This document shows positions 26,815-34,348 of a DNA stretch of 64,000 nucleotides, in pieces. The stretch is taken from contig CAYFUN010000001.1 in the NCBI GenBank assembly GCA_964346535.1, positions 134,756 through 198,755 on the forward strand, in the 5' to 3' direction. Source of the DNA: Neofamilia sp964346535. Its GTDB lineage: Bacteria > Bacillota > Clostridia > Tissierellales > Peptoniphilaceae. Made by a program: the position numbers and the translations under genes. Numbering within the stretch: position 1 is the first letter of the stretch; every line of letters starts with the position of its first letter. The notes under the pieces are model-generated. The model saw only the letters and a program-made list of their open reading frames with translations, made no database searches and had not been told where the DNA came from.

Positions 26815-26841
26815 CCCCTGGAATTTATAAGTATCCAGAGG
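26815..26841 (-). promoter_or_regulatory. Hairpin overlapping the uppS ribosome binding site
   Basis: On the minus strand CCTCTGGA (26834-26841) can pair with TCCAGGGG (26815-26822) around an 11-base loop. The 3' arm is the G-rich site used to start uppS 8 bases later. It could be a weak terminator (few T follow) or a structure masking initiation. Confidence 0.45.
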
Positions 26842-26855
26842 AAAATTACTACATA

Positions 26856-27401
26856 TTATTTACTAATTAATTCAACGTGTTTTATAAATGCCTTAACTGC
26901 CTTATCAATAAAATCCTTAGTATCAGCAGAAATGTTTCCCTGTGCATCAAAAGAATCTTGAATATTACTTAAATAAACTTCTGGCCTTTGCAATGGCATA
27001 ATATTTACATTTACAAAGTTTTGTCTTAGAGCAAGATTTCCAGCAATTCCTCCATAACCACCAATAGACGCTGAGAAAACTGCAACTGGTTTTTTAGACC
27101 AAATATTTCCATCTGGACTTTTTGATCCAATGTCAATAATATTTTTAATAGCTGGTGCAAAACTTCTATTATATTCTGGTGTAAAGAATATAAAACCATC
27201 GTAATTTTTAATTGCAGATCTTATTTCTTTATATTCTGCTATTTCATTTTCTCCATCTAAGTCTTCGTTATAAAATGGTATGTGTCCAATTTCTACAAAG
27301 TCTACCTGAATATTTTCAGGAAATAAAGTTTTAGCAACTTCAGCTACCTTCCTGTTCCAAGATTCTTTTCTAAGTGAACCTACTATTAATCCTATTTTCA
27401 T
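26856..27401 (-). CDS. NAD(P)H-dependent FMN reductase family protein
   Basis: A 181-residue flavodoxin-fold protein of the NADPH-dependent FMN reductase family. Seen: GSLRKESWNRKVA near the N-terminus (FMN phosphate loop), FFTPEYNRSFAPAIKN in the middle and SASIGGYGG near residue 105. Members reduce free FMN, quinones or azo compounds; the substrate cannot be told. I chose ATG 27401 after GAGGAG; an upstream ATG ten codons earlier has no site. It is inserted between frr and uppS and preceded by a terminator, so it probably has its own promoter. Confidence 0.88.
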   Translation of the reverse strand: MKIGLIVGSLRKESWNRKVAEVAKTLFPENIQVDFVEIGHIPFYNEDLDGENEIAEYKEIRSAIKNYDGFIFFTPEYNRSFAPAIKNIIDIGSKSPDGNIWSKKPVAVFSASIGGYGGIAGNLALRQNFVNVNIMPLQRPEVYLSNIQDSFDAQGNISADTKDFIDKAVKAFIKHVELISK

Positions 27402-27489
27402 AAAAATCTCCTCGCTTTTTTTAATTTTCAATTATCTTCTTTTAAAATATTACCCTATTAGTCTTCTTTTTAAAAATTTTTATAAAAAG

Positions 27490-27518
27490 AAAAAAATAAG
27501 GCTAAAACTAGCCTTATT
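27490..27518 (-). terminator. Intrinsic terminator after frr
   Basis: On the minus strand a 10-bp stem AATAAGGCTA/TAGCCTTATT (27509-27518 with 27495-27504) with a 4-base loop is followed by a T run. It closes the rpsB-tsf-pyrH-frr operon. Confidence 0.85.
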
Positions 27519-27556
27519 TTCATAGAATTTTACATTGAAAAGATTATAGATATCTA

Positions 27557-28111
27557 TTAGATCTCCATTATTTCTTCTTCTTTATTTTTAGTGATCTTAT
27601 CTATTTCTTCAATATATTTATCAGTAAGTTTTTGAATCTCGTCTTCTATTGTTCTTTTTTCATCTTCAGAGATGTCTCCTGATTTTTCATCTTTTTTAAC
27701 TTGGTCCATGGCATCTCTTCTAATGTTTCTAATAGCAACCTTTGTGTTTTCACCCATACCACTTACTTGTTTTGTTAAATCTTTTCTTCTTTCAGTAGTA
27801 AGTGCTGGAATCGTAAGTCTAATAATTTTTCCATCATTAGATGGGTTTAGACCAATATCTGCTTTAATAATAGCTTTTTCAATTTCATCTAAAACACTTG
27901 CATCCCAAGGTTGAATTGCAATTAATCTAGCCTCAGGAACAGATATCCCCGCTACTTGATTTAAAGGTGTTTGTTGACCATAATAATCAACAGTAATCTT
28001 ATCTAAAATTGCAGGATTAGCCCTGCCAGCCCTTACTGTTTTTAAGTCATCAACATAAACAGCAATTGAAGTCTTCATTTTTTCTTCATAAGGTTGTAAA
28101 AAAGCCTTCAT
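27557..28111 (-). CDS. frr: Ribosome recycling factor
   Basis: RRF splits post-termination ribosomes together with EF-G. The 184 residues are canonical: GRANPAILDKI near residue 30, the YYGQQTPLNQVA block and the C-terminal helix with R-N-I-R-R-D-A. AAGGAG precedes the ATG, 2 bases after pyrH. It is the last gene of the rpsB-tsf-pyrH-frr operon. Confidence 0.97.
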   Translation of the reverse strand: MKAFLQPYEEKMKTSIAVYVDDLKTVRAGRANPAILDKITVDYYGQQTPLNQVAGISVPEARLIAIQPWDASVLDEIEKAIIKADIGLNPSNDGKIIRLTIPALTTERRKDLTKQVSGMGENTKVAIRNIRRDAMDQVKKDEKSGDISEDEKRTIEDEIQKLTDKYIEEIDKITKNKEEEIMEI

Positions 28112-28113
28112 AA

Positions 28114-28830
28114 TTAGTCTCCTTTTCTGACAATAGTTCCTATATCTTTTCCTACAACTACATCAAAAATATTTTTAGGATCATCAATTCCAAATACAAT
28201 TAAAGGAATATCATTATCCATACATAAGGATGTTGCTGTAGCATCCATTATCTTTAAATTTTGATTTAAAATTTCTCTATAAGATAATTGGTCATATTTT
28301 TTTGAGTCTGGATTTTTATTTGGATCAGATGTATAAATTCCATCTGTTCCTTTTTTTGCAAGCAGGATTACATCTGCGTCTATTTCAGCAGCTCTTAATG
28401 CAGCAGTAGTATCTGTTGAGAAGAATGGATTTCCTGATCCTGCTGCAAAGATGACAACCCTTTTCTTTTCAAGGTGTCTAATTGCTCTTCTTCTAATATA
28501 AGGTTCTGCAACTGCTCTCATTTCTATGGCAGTTTGAACTCTAGTAACAACTCCATTACTTTCAAGAGCGTCTTGTAGAGATATGGCATTCATTACTGTT
28601 CCTAACATTCCAACATAATCAGATGCAGCTCTGTCGTTAAGCTTTGCATCTCTTCCTCTCCAGAAGTTTCCACCACCAACAACAATTGCAACCTCTACAC
28701 CAAGGTCTATAATCTTTTTAATTTCCTTAGCCATAGTATCCATGGTATCCATGTCGATACCCATTTGTTTATTTCCAGCTAAGGCTTCGCCACTTAATTT
28801 TAGAACAACTCTTTTAAAAACAGGTCTCAT
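28114..28830 (-). CDS. pyrH: Uridylate kinase (UMP kinase)
   Basis: PyrH phosphorylates UMP to UDP. The 238 residues carry the amino-acid-kinase fold: LKLSGEAL, VVGGGNFWRG, FAAGSGNPFFSTDTTA and GTDGIYTSDP. The ribosome binding site is weak (TTAGG). It lies 14 bases after tsf. Together with uraA in this window it serves pyrimidine supply. Confidence 0.97.
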   Translation of the reverse strand: MRPVFKRVVLKLSGEALAGNKQMGIDMDTMDTMAKEIKKIIDLGVEVAIVVGGGNFWRGRDAKLNDRAASDYVGMLGTVMNAISLQDALESNGVVTRVQTAIEMRAVAEPYIRRRAIRHLEKKRVVIFAAGSGNPFFSTDTTAALRAAEIDADVILLAKKGTDGIYTSDPNKNPDSKKYDQLSYREILNQNLKIMDATATSLCMDNDIPLIVFGIDDPKNIFDVVVGKDIGTIVRKGD

Positions 28831-28844
28831 AATTAAATACCTAA

Positions 28845-29492
28845 CTAATTACCTATTTGTTTTGCTACTTCTTCTGCGAAATCCTCATTTCTCTTTTCTA
28901 GACCTTCACCTAGTTCATATCTAGTGAATCTTCTGATTCTAATGTTTTCACCAATTTTTGCTGCAAGATCTGTTAGTAATTCATTAATTGTCTTGTCTCC
29001 ATCTTTAATGAATTTTTGATCCATTAAGCAAATTTCTTCGTAAAATTTATCAAGTCTTCCTTCAACCATTTTTTCAACAATGTGTTCTGGTTTTCCTTCA
29101 TTTAAAGCTTGAGTTTTTAGAACTTCTTTTTCATGTTCTACTTCATCTGCTGGAACTTCTTCTCTTGAAAGATATTTTGGGTTTGCTGCAGCAATTTGCA
29201 TAGCTATGTCTTTGCAGAATGCTTTAAAGTCATCATTTTTTGCTACAAAGTCTGTTTCTGAATTTACTTCAACAATTACACCTATTCTTCCACCATGAAC
29301 ATAGCTTTCAATAATTCCTTCTGAAGCAATTCTATCAGCTTTTTTAGCTACACTTGCTACACCTTTTTCTCTTAACCAATCAATTGCTTTTTCAAGGTCT
29401 CCATTATTTTCTTGTAGTGCTTTTTTACAATCCATCATACCAGCACCAGTTTTTTCTCTAAGTTCTTTTACTAAAGCAGCAGTAATTTGCAT
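28845..29492 (-). CDS. tsf: Elongation factor Ts
   Basis: EF-Ts exchanges GDP for GTP on EF-Tu. The 215 residues correspond to the short Firmicutes form: LREKTGAGMMDCKKAL in the UBA-like N-terminus and VNSETDFVAKND in the core. An AAAGGAGGAAAAATT site precedes the ATG. A hairpin lies between rpsB and this gene and may reduce its expression relative to S2. Confidence 0.97.
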   Translation of the reverse strand: MQITAALVKELREKTGAGMMDCKKALQENNGDLEKAIDWLREKGVASVAKKADRIASEGIIESYVHGGRIGVIVEVNSETDFVAKNDDFKAFCKDIAMQIAAANPKYLSREEVPADEVEHEKEVLKTQALNEGKPEHIVEKMVEGRLDKFYEEICLMDQKFIKDGDKTINELLTDLAAKIGENIRIRRFTRYELGEGLEKRNEDFAEEVAKQIGN

Positions 29493-29520
29493 AATTTTTC
29501 CTCCTTTTAACTATAAAATA

Positions 29521-29542
29521 AGAGTCCTTAATTAAGAACTCT
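29521..29542 (-). terminator. rpsB-tsf intergenic hairpin (partial terminator candidate)
   Basis: A near-perfect 22-base palindrome with one G-T pair, followed on the minus strand by TATTTTATAG. The T run is interrupted, so partial termination or a processing hairpin is more likely than a full stop. Confidence 0.5.
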
Positions 29543-29553
29543 CTTTTAATTAT

Positions 29554-30336
29554 TTATTGAGCATCCTCTTCAGATTCTTCTTCAGAAATAACAACTTCTT
29601 CTACAACAACTTCTTCAGCTGTTTCTTCTTCTGCTTCGTCGTCAAAGTTAATTTCTCCGTCTTTTCCTTCGATAACAGCATCAGCTATAGTTTTTGTAAT
29701 AAGTTTTACAGCTCTTATAGCATCATCGTTTCCAGGAATTGGATAATCTATTTCATCTGGGTCACAGTTTGTATCAAGAATTGCAATAGTAGGTATTCCT
29801 AAAATTTGCGCTTCTTTAACAGCTATTGCTTCTTTTTTAGGGTCAACAATATATAGAACATCTGGAATTCTTTCCATATCTTTTATTCCGCCTAAGAATT
29901 TTTCTAGCTTGTCTCTTTCAGCAAGCATTTTTAAAACTTCTTTCTTAGGGAATAAGTTAATGCTTCCATCAGCTTCCATGCGATTTAATTCGTGTAGTCT
30001 GTCTATTCTCTTCTTAATAGTTTCGAAGTTAGTTAAAAGACCACCTAACCATCTTTGGTTAATGTAGTGCATTCCACATCTTTTAGCTTCGCTTTCAATA
30101 GACTCTTGAGCTTGTTTTTTTGTACCAACAAATAAAACTTCTCCACCTTGAGCTACAACTTCTCTCATAAAAGCATAAGCTTTTTCAATTTCTACAACTG
30201 TTTTTTGTAAATCTATAATATAGATTCCATTTCTTTCGGTAAAAATGTACCTTGACATTTTTGGGTTCCATCTTCTAGTTTGATGGCCAAAGTGTACACC
30301 TGCTTCAAGCAGGGATTTCATTGATATTACTGACAT
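29554..30336 (-). CDS. rpsB: 30S ribosomal protein S2
   Basis: S2 binds the head-body junction of the 30S subunit. The 260 residues carry the family marks GVHFGHQTRRWNPKM near residue 13, LFVGTKKQAQE and IPTIAILDTNCDPDEIDYPI. The last 30 or so residues are a very acidic Glu/Val tail. AGGAGG precedes the ATG. It heads rpsB-tsf-pyrH-frr, with its own promoter and a folded leader. Confidence 0.98.
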   Translation of the reverse strand: MSVISMKSLLEAGVHFGHQTRRWNPKMSRYIFTERNGIYIIDLQKTVVEIEKAYAFMREVVAQGGEVLFVGTKKQAQESIESEAKRCGMHYINQRWLGGLLTNFETIKKRIDRLHELNRMEADGSINLFPKKEVLKMLAERDKLEKFLGGIKDMERIPDVLYIVDPKKEAIAVKEAQILGIPTIAILDTNCDPDEIDYPIPGNDDAIRAVKLITKTIADAVIEGKDGEINFDDEAEEETAEEVVVEEVVISEEESEEDAQ

Positions 30337-30358
30337 AAGTCCTCCTGTTTTTTTCTTC

Positions 30359-30414
30359 CATAAATATCAACTGTTTAGGGACCAAATAGGCAACTCCTAA
30401 GACATCAATTTATG
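30359..30414 (-). ncRNA. Candidate rpsB (S2) autoregulatory leader RNA
   Basis: In the rpsB 5' leader, CATAAAT (30408-30414) pairs with ATTTATG (30359-30365) and, nested inside, TTAGG (30396-30400) pairs with CCTAA (30375-30379). This leaves internal loops and a 16-base apical loop. S2 leaders that bind the protein are known in several phyla; the match here is by position and foldability only. Confidence 0.4.
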
Positions 30415-30430
30415 TGTTTTTTCAAAAATT

Positions 30431-30459
30431 ATTATAGCATATATTTATATGCACTTCAA
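30431..30459 (-). promoter_or_regulatory. Promoter of the rpsB operon
   Basis: TTGAAG (30454-30459), 17-base spacer, perfect TATAAT (30431-30436) on the minus strand, just past the rplS stop. The spacer itself is a 7+2+7 inverted repeat (GCATATA/TATATGC). Start is expected near 30424. Confidence 0.75.
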
Positions 30460-30469
30460 TTTAAATAAT

Positions 30470-30817
30470 TTAAAAAGATTTCTTTTCTTTAACTCTAGCG
30501 CTCTTACCTACTCTATCTCTTAGGTAATAGAGTTTTGCTCTTCTAACTTTACCGCTTCTTACTTTATCAATACCAGCAATTCTTGGTGAGTGTAGTTGGA
30601 AAGTTCTTTCTACTCCAACACCATAAGATATTCTTCTTACTGTAAAAGTAGTTTTAATACCTGTGTTTTGTATTTTTATTACAATACCTTCAAAGGTTTG
30701 AATTCTTTCTCTGGAGCCTTCAACTATTCTATAGTGAACTTTAATTGTGTCCCCAACATTAAATTCAGGTAATTCTTTTTTTAATTGCTCTTCTTCAAGC
30801 ATTTTTATTATATCCAT
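30470..30817 (-). CDS. rplS: 50S ribosomal protein L19
   Basis: L19 lies at the subunit interface. The 115 residues carry FNVGDTIKVHYRI, FEGIVI and the basic C-terminal block VRRAKLYYLRDRVGKSAR. GGAGG precedes the ATG, 15 bases after trmD. It is the last gene of ylxM-ffh-rpsP-khpA-rimM-trmD-rplS; no strong terminator follows before the rpsB promoter. Confidence 0.98.
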   Translation of the reverse strand: MDIIKMLEEEQLKKELPEFNVGDTIKVHYRIVEGSRERIQTFEGIVIKIQNTGIKTTFTVRRISYGVGVERTFQLHSPRIAGIDKVRSGKVRRAKLYYLRDRVGKSARVKEKKSF

Positions 30818-30832
30818 TAGTAACCTCCTAAT

Positions 30833-31510
30833 TTATTTTTTGTTTTTTAATAGATCTGGTCTATTTTCTAAAGTCCTCTGAAAAGAAGACTCTTTTCTAT
30901 ATTCTTCAATTTTTTTATGATTGCCAGATAATAAAACACTTGGAACTTTCATTCCTCTAAATTCTTCTGGCCTAGTATATTGGTCATATTCTAATAGGTT
31001 ATCTTCAAAACTTTCAATACCTGCTGACTGTTCATTTCCTAAAACTCCAGGAATCATTCTTGATACAGAGTCAATAAGAACCATGGCTGCAAGTTCTCCA
31101 CCTGTAAGAACATAGTCCCCTATAGAAATTTCTTGTTCTACATAGAGATCAATTATTCTTTGGTCTATGCCTTCATAGTGGCCACAAAGTAATATTAAAT
31201 GTTCATAACTTGCAAGACTTTTTGATATTTTTGCTGTTAGCTTTTTTCCTCTGGGACTAAGATAAACTAAAAAAGAGTTTTCTGTCTTTACAGATTCAAT
31301 ACAATCTGCAAGTGGTTGAGGAGTCATTACCATACCTGGTCCTCCACCATAAGAGTAGTCGTCTACTTTTTTGTGTTTGTTTTTAGAAAAATCTCTAATA
31401 TTAATAGTATTAAGAGTAAATTTTTCTTCATCAATAGCCCTTTTTATTATGCTATATTCTTTAATAGAATCTACAAATTCAGGAAAAAGTGTCAATACAT
31501 CAATTCTCAT
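30833..31510 (-). CDS. trmD: tRNA (guanine-N1)-methyltransferase TrmD
   Basis: TrmD makes m1G37 in tRNAs reading CNN codons, preventing frameshifts. The 225 residues have the SPOUT knot: YGGGPGMVMTPQPL, LLCGHYEGIDQR and SIGDYVLTGGELAAM. Its ATG overlaps the rimM stop (ATGA), so the pair is coupled. Confidence 0.97.
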   Translation of the reverse strand: MRIDVLTLFPEFVDSIKEYSIIKRAIDEEKFTLNTINIRDFSKNKHKKVDDYSYGGGPGMVMTPQPLADCIESVKTENSFLVYLSPRGKKLTAKISKSLASYEHLILLCGHYEGIDQRIIDLYVEQEISIGDYVLTGGELAAMVLIDSVSRMIPGVLGNEQSAGIESFEDNLLEYDQYTRPEEFRGMKVPSVLLSGNHKKIEEYRKESSFQRTLENRPDLLKNKK

Positions 31511-32001
31511 TCAAACAGCCCTTTAATTGCTTTGATAATAATCTTTTTATTTGTTGTATCAATATTCAAAATAATATCTTTTACCGCTGGAATATCCCCG
31601 CTTTTTTCTGGACCTTCTACATGATAAACATCATTAGCTATACCAGTGTAAACTTCAGTTAGGTCTCCATAGTAAATCCCTTCTTCATCATAAACCTTAC
31701 AACCGACTAAATCAGCTATATAGTATTTATCGTCTTCTAGGGCTTTTCTATCTTCATCCTTTATATATATTTCAGCATCTTTATACTTTAAGACTTGGTT
31801 TATATTATCAAATTCTTTAAAAGTTAATATTACTAGGTTCTTATAAGTAGAAACATTTTCTATATGAATAACTTCTTTGTCTTCACCAATATAAACTTCT
31901 TTGTATTCCCTAAATCTATTTATGTCATAGGTATAAGGATAAACTTTAAGTCCACCTTTTATTCCATGAGTGTTTGTTACAATTCCAACTAAAGTGAACA
32001 T
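31507..32001 (-). CDS. rimM: 16S rRNA processing protein RimM
   Basis: RimM binds S19 and helps mature the 30S head. The 164 residues have an N-terminal RimM domain (GIVTNTHGIKGGLKV) and a C-terminal PRC-barrel (DLVGCKVYDEEG). Its start lies inside the end of khpA (13-base overlap) and its stop overlaps trmD. Confidence 0.96.
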   Translation of the reverse strand: MFTLVGIVTNTHGIKGGLKVYPYTYDINRFREYKEVYIGEDKEVIHIENVSTYKNLVILTFKEFDNINQVLKYKDAEIYIKDEDRKALEDDKYYIADLVGCKVYDEEGIYYGDLTEVYTGIANDVYHVEGPEKSGDIPAVKDIILNIDTTNKKIIIKAIKGLFE

Positions 32002-32240
32002 TCATCTGTTTCCATTATTTTTAAATTATAATTAACACTTTCCTTAATGGAAATAGCCCTAAGAATATTTCTAATATTCTTTGCAACCTTTCCTCTTTTG
32101 CCTATGACTCTTCCTAGGTCTTCTTCTGCTACATACAGCTCTAATTGTATTTCATAGTCACTTATTTTATTTTCTAAAACTTTAACCTCTTCAGGCTTAG
32201 TAACTATTGATTTTGCAATATATTCTACTAAATCCTTCAT
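31989..32240 (-). CDS. khpA: KH-domain RNA-binding protein KhpA (YlqC)
   Basis: KhpA is a one-KH-domain RNA-binding protein that in streptococci pairs with KhpB and affects cell division and mRNA levels. The 83 residues carry the GxxG loop in GRVIGKRGKVAKNIR. It sits between rpsP and rimM, its usual place. khpB is not in the window. Confidence 0.94.
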   Translation of the reverse strand: MKDLVEYIAKSIVTKPEEVKVLENKISDYEIQLELYVAEEDLGRVIGKRGKVAKNIRNILRAISIKESVNYNLKIMETDECSL

Positions 32241-32255
32241 CTAAATCACATCAAT

Positions 32256-32552
32256 TTAAGCTTCTGCTTCTTCAGTCGTTTCAACTTCTGGCTTTATTTC
32301 TTCAGTTGAAGAATAAACACCGTGGTTGTTAAATAATCTGTTAACAGTATCAGTTGGTTTAGCACCTTTAGAAATCCAGTCGTTAGCTTTTTCATTGTCA
32401 ACCTTAAATGTAATTGGTTCAGTTAGTGGATTGTAAATTCCAATTTCTTCAATGAACTTTCCATCTCTAGGAGCTCTTGAATCTGCTACAACTATTCTGT
32501 AGAAAGGATTTTTTTTGCTTCCCATTCTTCTTAATCTTATTTTAACTGCCAT
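32256..32552 (-). CDS. rpsP: 30S ribosomal protein S16
   Basis: S16 is an early assembly protein of the 30S body. The 98 residues begin VKIRLRRMGSKKNPFYRIVV and end with a Glu/Thr-rich tail. GGAGGTG precedes the ATG, 14 bases after ffh. Confidence 0.98.
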   Translation of the reverse strand: MAVKIRLRRMGSKKNPFYRIVVADSRAPRDGKFIEEIGIYNPLTEPITFKVDNEKANDWISKGAKPTDTVNRLFNNHGVYSSTEEIKPEVETTEEAEA

Positions 32553-32566
32553 CTTGCACCTCCAAA

Positions 32567-33904
32567 TTATATTGAAAAAGGAAATCTCATTTTCCCTTTT
32601 TTCATAGATTTACTTAAATTTCCAAACTGCTTCATCATCTTCTTTAATTCTTTAAATTGTTTAAGCAGTTTATTAACATCTGTCAAGTTTGTACCGCTAC
32701 CCTTTGCAATTCTTTCTCTTCTAGACTTGTCTACAATTTCTGGCTTTTCTCTTTCTTCTTTTGTCATAGACTTTATTATTGCTTCGATTCTATCGAACTC
32801 TTTTTCGTCTACGTTTATGCCCTTTAAGGCAGACTTGTTCATTCCAGGTATCATAGAAATTATGTCCTCTAGGGGCCCCATATTTCTAACTTGTTGTAGC
32901 TGGTCTAAATAATCATCAAGGGTAAAACTTTGGTCTCTTAGTTTCTTTTCTAATTCTCTTGCGCTTTCTTCATTAATTGCCGATTCAGCTTTTTCTATTA
33001 GACTTAAAACATCTCCCATACCTAAAATTCTTGATGCCATTCTATCAGGATGGAATACTTCTAGGTCTGTAAGCTTTTCACCTAAACCAACAAATTTTAT
33101 AGGTTTGTCCACTACTCCTCTAATTGAAAGAGCTGCTCCTCCTCTGGCGTCACCGTCTAATTTAGTTAAGACGACTCCAGTTATTTCTAAGTTGTCATTA
33201 AAGCTCTTAGCAACATTAACAGCGTCTTGGCCAGTCATAGCATCTACTACTAATAGTATTTCATTGGGATCAGTAGCTTCCTTAATGCTTTTAATTTCTT
33301 CCATCATAGATTCGTCTATGTGAAGTCTACCTGCAGTATCAATTATTACTGTATCAAAGCCATTTTTCTTAGCATACTCTATAGATGCCTTGGCAATGTC
33401 AACAGGACTAATTTTATCTCCCATTGTAAATACAGGAACATCTACTTGCTTGCCTACAGTTTCTAGCTGCTTAATAGCTGCCGGTCTATAAACGTCAGCT
33501 GCTACTAATAAGGGTCTTCTATTCATCCCCTTAATTTTTAAGGCCAATTTTCCAGTTGTTGTGGTTTTGCCTGCACCTTGAAGACCACTCATTAATATTA
33601 CTGCTGGAGATTTCCCTGAAAAATCTAATTTTTCAGCTTGGCCTCCCATCATTTGAGTTAGCTCTTCATTTACAATTTTAATAACTTGTTGTCCAGGAGT
33701 TAAGCTTTCCATTACTTCTGAGCCAATAGCTCTTGCTTTTATTCTTTTTACAAAATCCTTAACAACCTTGTAGTTAACATCAGCTTCTAGTAAGGCAAGT
33801 CTTACTTCGCGCATAGCTTCATCTACGTTGGCTTCAGTAAGTTTTCCCTTGCCAGTTAACTTTGAAAGGGCGTTTTGAAGTCTGTCAGATAAGTTTTCAA
33901 ACAT
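32567..33904 (-). CDS. ffh: Signal recognition particle protein Ffh (SRP54)
   Basis: Ffh with SRP RNA binds signal sequences and delivers ribosomes to FtsY. The 445 residues have an N domain, a G domain with GLQGAGKTTTTGKLA (near 104-118), DTAGR and TKLDGDARGG. The Met-rich M domain (about 300-445) ends with a KKGKMRFPF tail. The ATG overlaps the ylxM stop as TAATG. Its receptor ftsY is also in this window. Confidence 0.97.
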   Translation of the reverse strand: MFENLSDRLQNALSKLTGKGKLTEANVDEAMREVRLALLEADVNYKVVKDFVKRIKARAIGSEVMESLTPGQQVIKIVNEELTQMMGGQAEKLDFSGKSPAVILMSGLQGAGKTTTTGKLALKIKGMNRRPLLVAADVYRPAAIKQLETVGKQVDVPVFTMGDKISPVDIAKASIEYAKKNGFDTVIIDTAGRLHIDESMMEEIKSIKEATDPNEILLVVDAMTGQDAVNVAKSFNDNLEITGVVLTKLDGDARGGAALSIRGVVDKPIKFVGLGEKLTDLEVFHPDRMASRILGMGDVLSLIEKAESAINEESARELEKKLRDQSFTLDDYLDQLQQVRNMGPLEDIISMIPGMNKSALKGINVDEKEFDRIEAIIKSMTKEEREKPEIVDKSRRERIAKGSGTNLTDVNKLLKQFKELKKMMKQFGNLSKSMKKGKMRFPFSI

Positions 33905-34245
33905 TAGTCTTCCAACTCCTTTTCTATTTTCTCTACTAAATTTGATATTTCTATATTGTTTTTATTGTCTTCCTTGGAAGTTACAGACTCTATCTGATCT
34001 AAAAAGCCTTTAATCTTTGTAGATTTTTTTAGTAGCTTTAAATTTTCTTCATAGAATTCTAATTCCTTAGTAGCTCTCTTTAGATTATCGGAAACACCTT
34101 GTTTGCTGATGCCAATCAACTCTGCTATTTCTGAAAGAGAATAATCCATTCTATAGTAGTAATAGAAGGATTGTTTTTGGTTATCAGTAAGAAGTTTTCC
34201 ATAATAATCATAAAGTGAATTTAATCTAATAATATCTTCAATCAA
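33904..34245 (-). CDS. ylxM: YlxM family HTH protein of the SRP operon
   Basis: YlxM is a small helix-turn-helix protein linked genetically to SRP; in streptococci it binds Ffh and SRP RNA. The start is TTG 34245, because AAGGAGT lies 7 bases upstream and the protein then begins like known YlxM (LNSLYDYYGKLLT). The frame is open 11 codons further up, but that runs into leader hairpins. The HTH is in SLSEIAELIGISKQGVSDNL. 113 residues; coupled to ffh. Confidence 0.92.
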   Translation of the reverse strand: MIEDIIRLNSLYDYYGKLLTDNQKQSFYYYYRMDYSLSEIAELIGISKQGVSDNLKRATKELEFYEENLKLLKKSTKIKGFLDQIESVTSKEDNKNNIEISNLVEKIEKELED

Positions 34246-34273
34246 ATTTATACTCCTTGTTAACTTTACGACC

Positions 34274-34292
34274 ATCAAGTTTTTTACTTGAC
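34274..34292 (-). repeat. Leader hairpin repeating the tcdA terminator sequence
   Basis: The 19 bases here match the terminator core at 34324-34342 in 17 of 19 positions, 50 bases apart in the same orientation, on either side of the ylxM promoter. As RNA the segment gives a TCAAG/CTTGA hairpin in the ylxM leader, without a T run. Confidence 0.6.
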
Positions 34293-34299
34293 GAAGTCA

Positions 34300-34328
34300 A
34301 TTATAATAGGTCCAAATAAAAAAGTCAA
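34300..34328 (-). promoter_or_regulatory. Promoter of ylxM-ffh-rpsP-khpA-rimM-trmD-rplS
   Basis: TTGACT (34323-34328), 17-base spacer, perfect TATAAT (34300-34305) on the minus strand. The -35 box lies inside the 3' arm of the tcdA terminator. Confidence 0.8.
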
Positions 34329-34348
34329 GCTTTTTACTTGACTTTTTT
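34318..34348 (-). terminator. Intrinsic terminator of apt-tcdA, overlapping the tcdA stop
   Basis: AAAAAAGTCAAG (34337-34348) pairs with CTTGACTTTTTT (34318-34329); the tcdA stop codon is in the loop and the last codons form the 5' arm. The T run follows in the minus direction. Confidence 0.85.
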
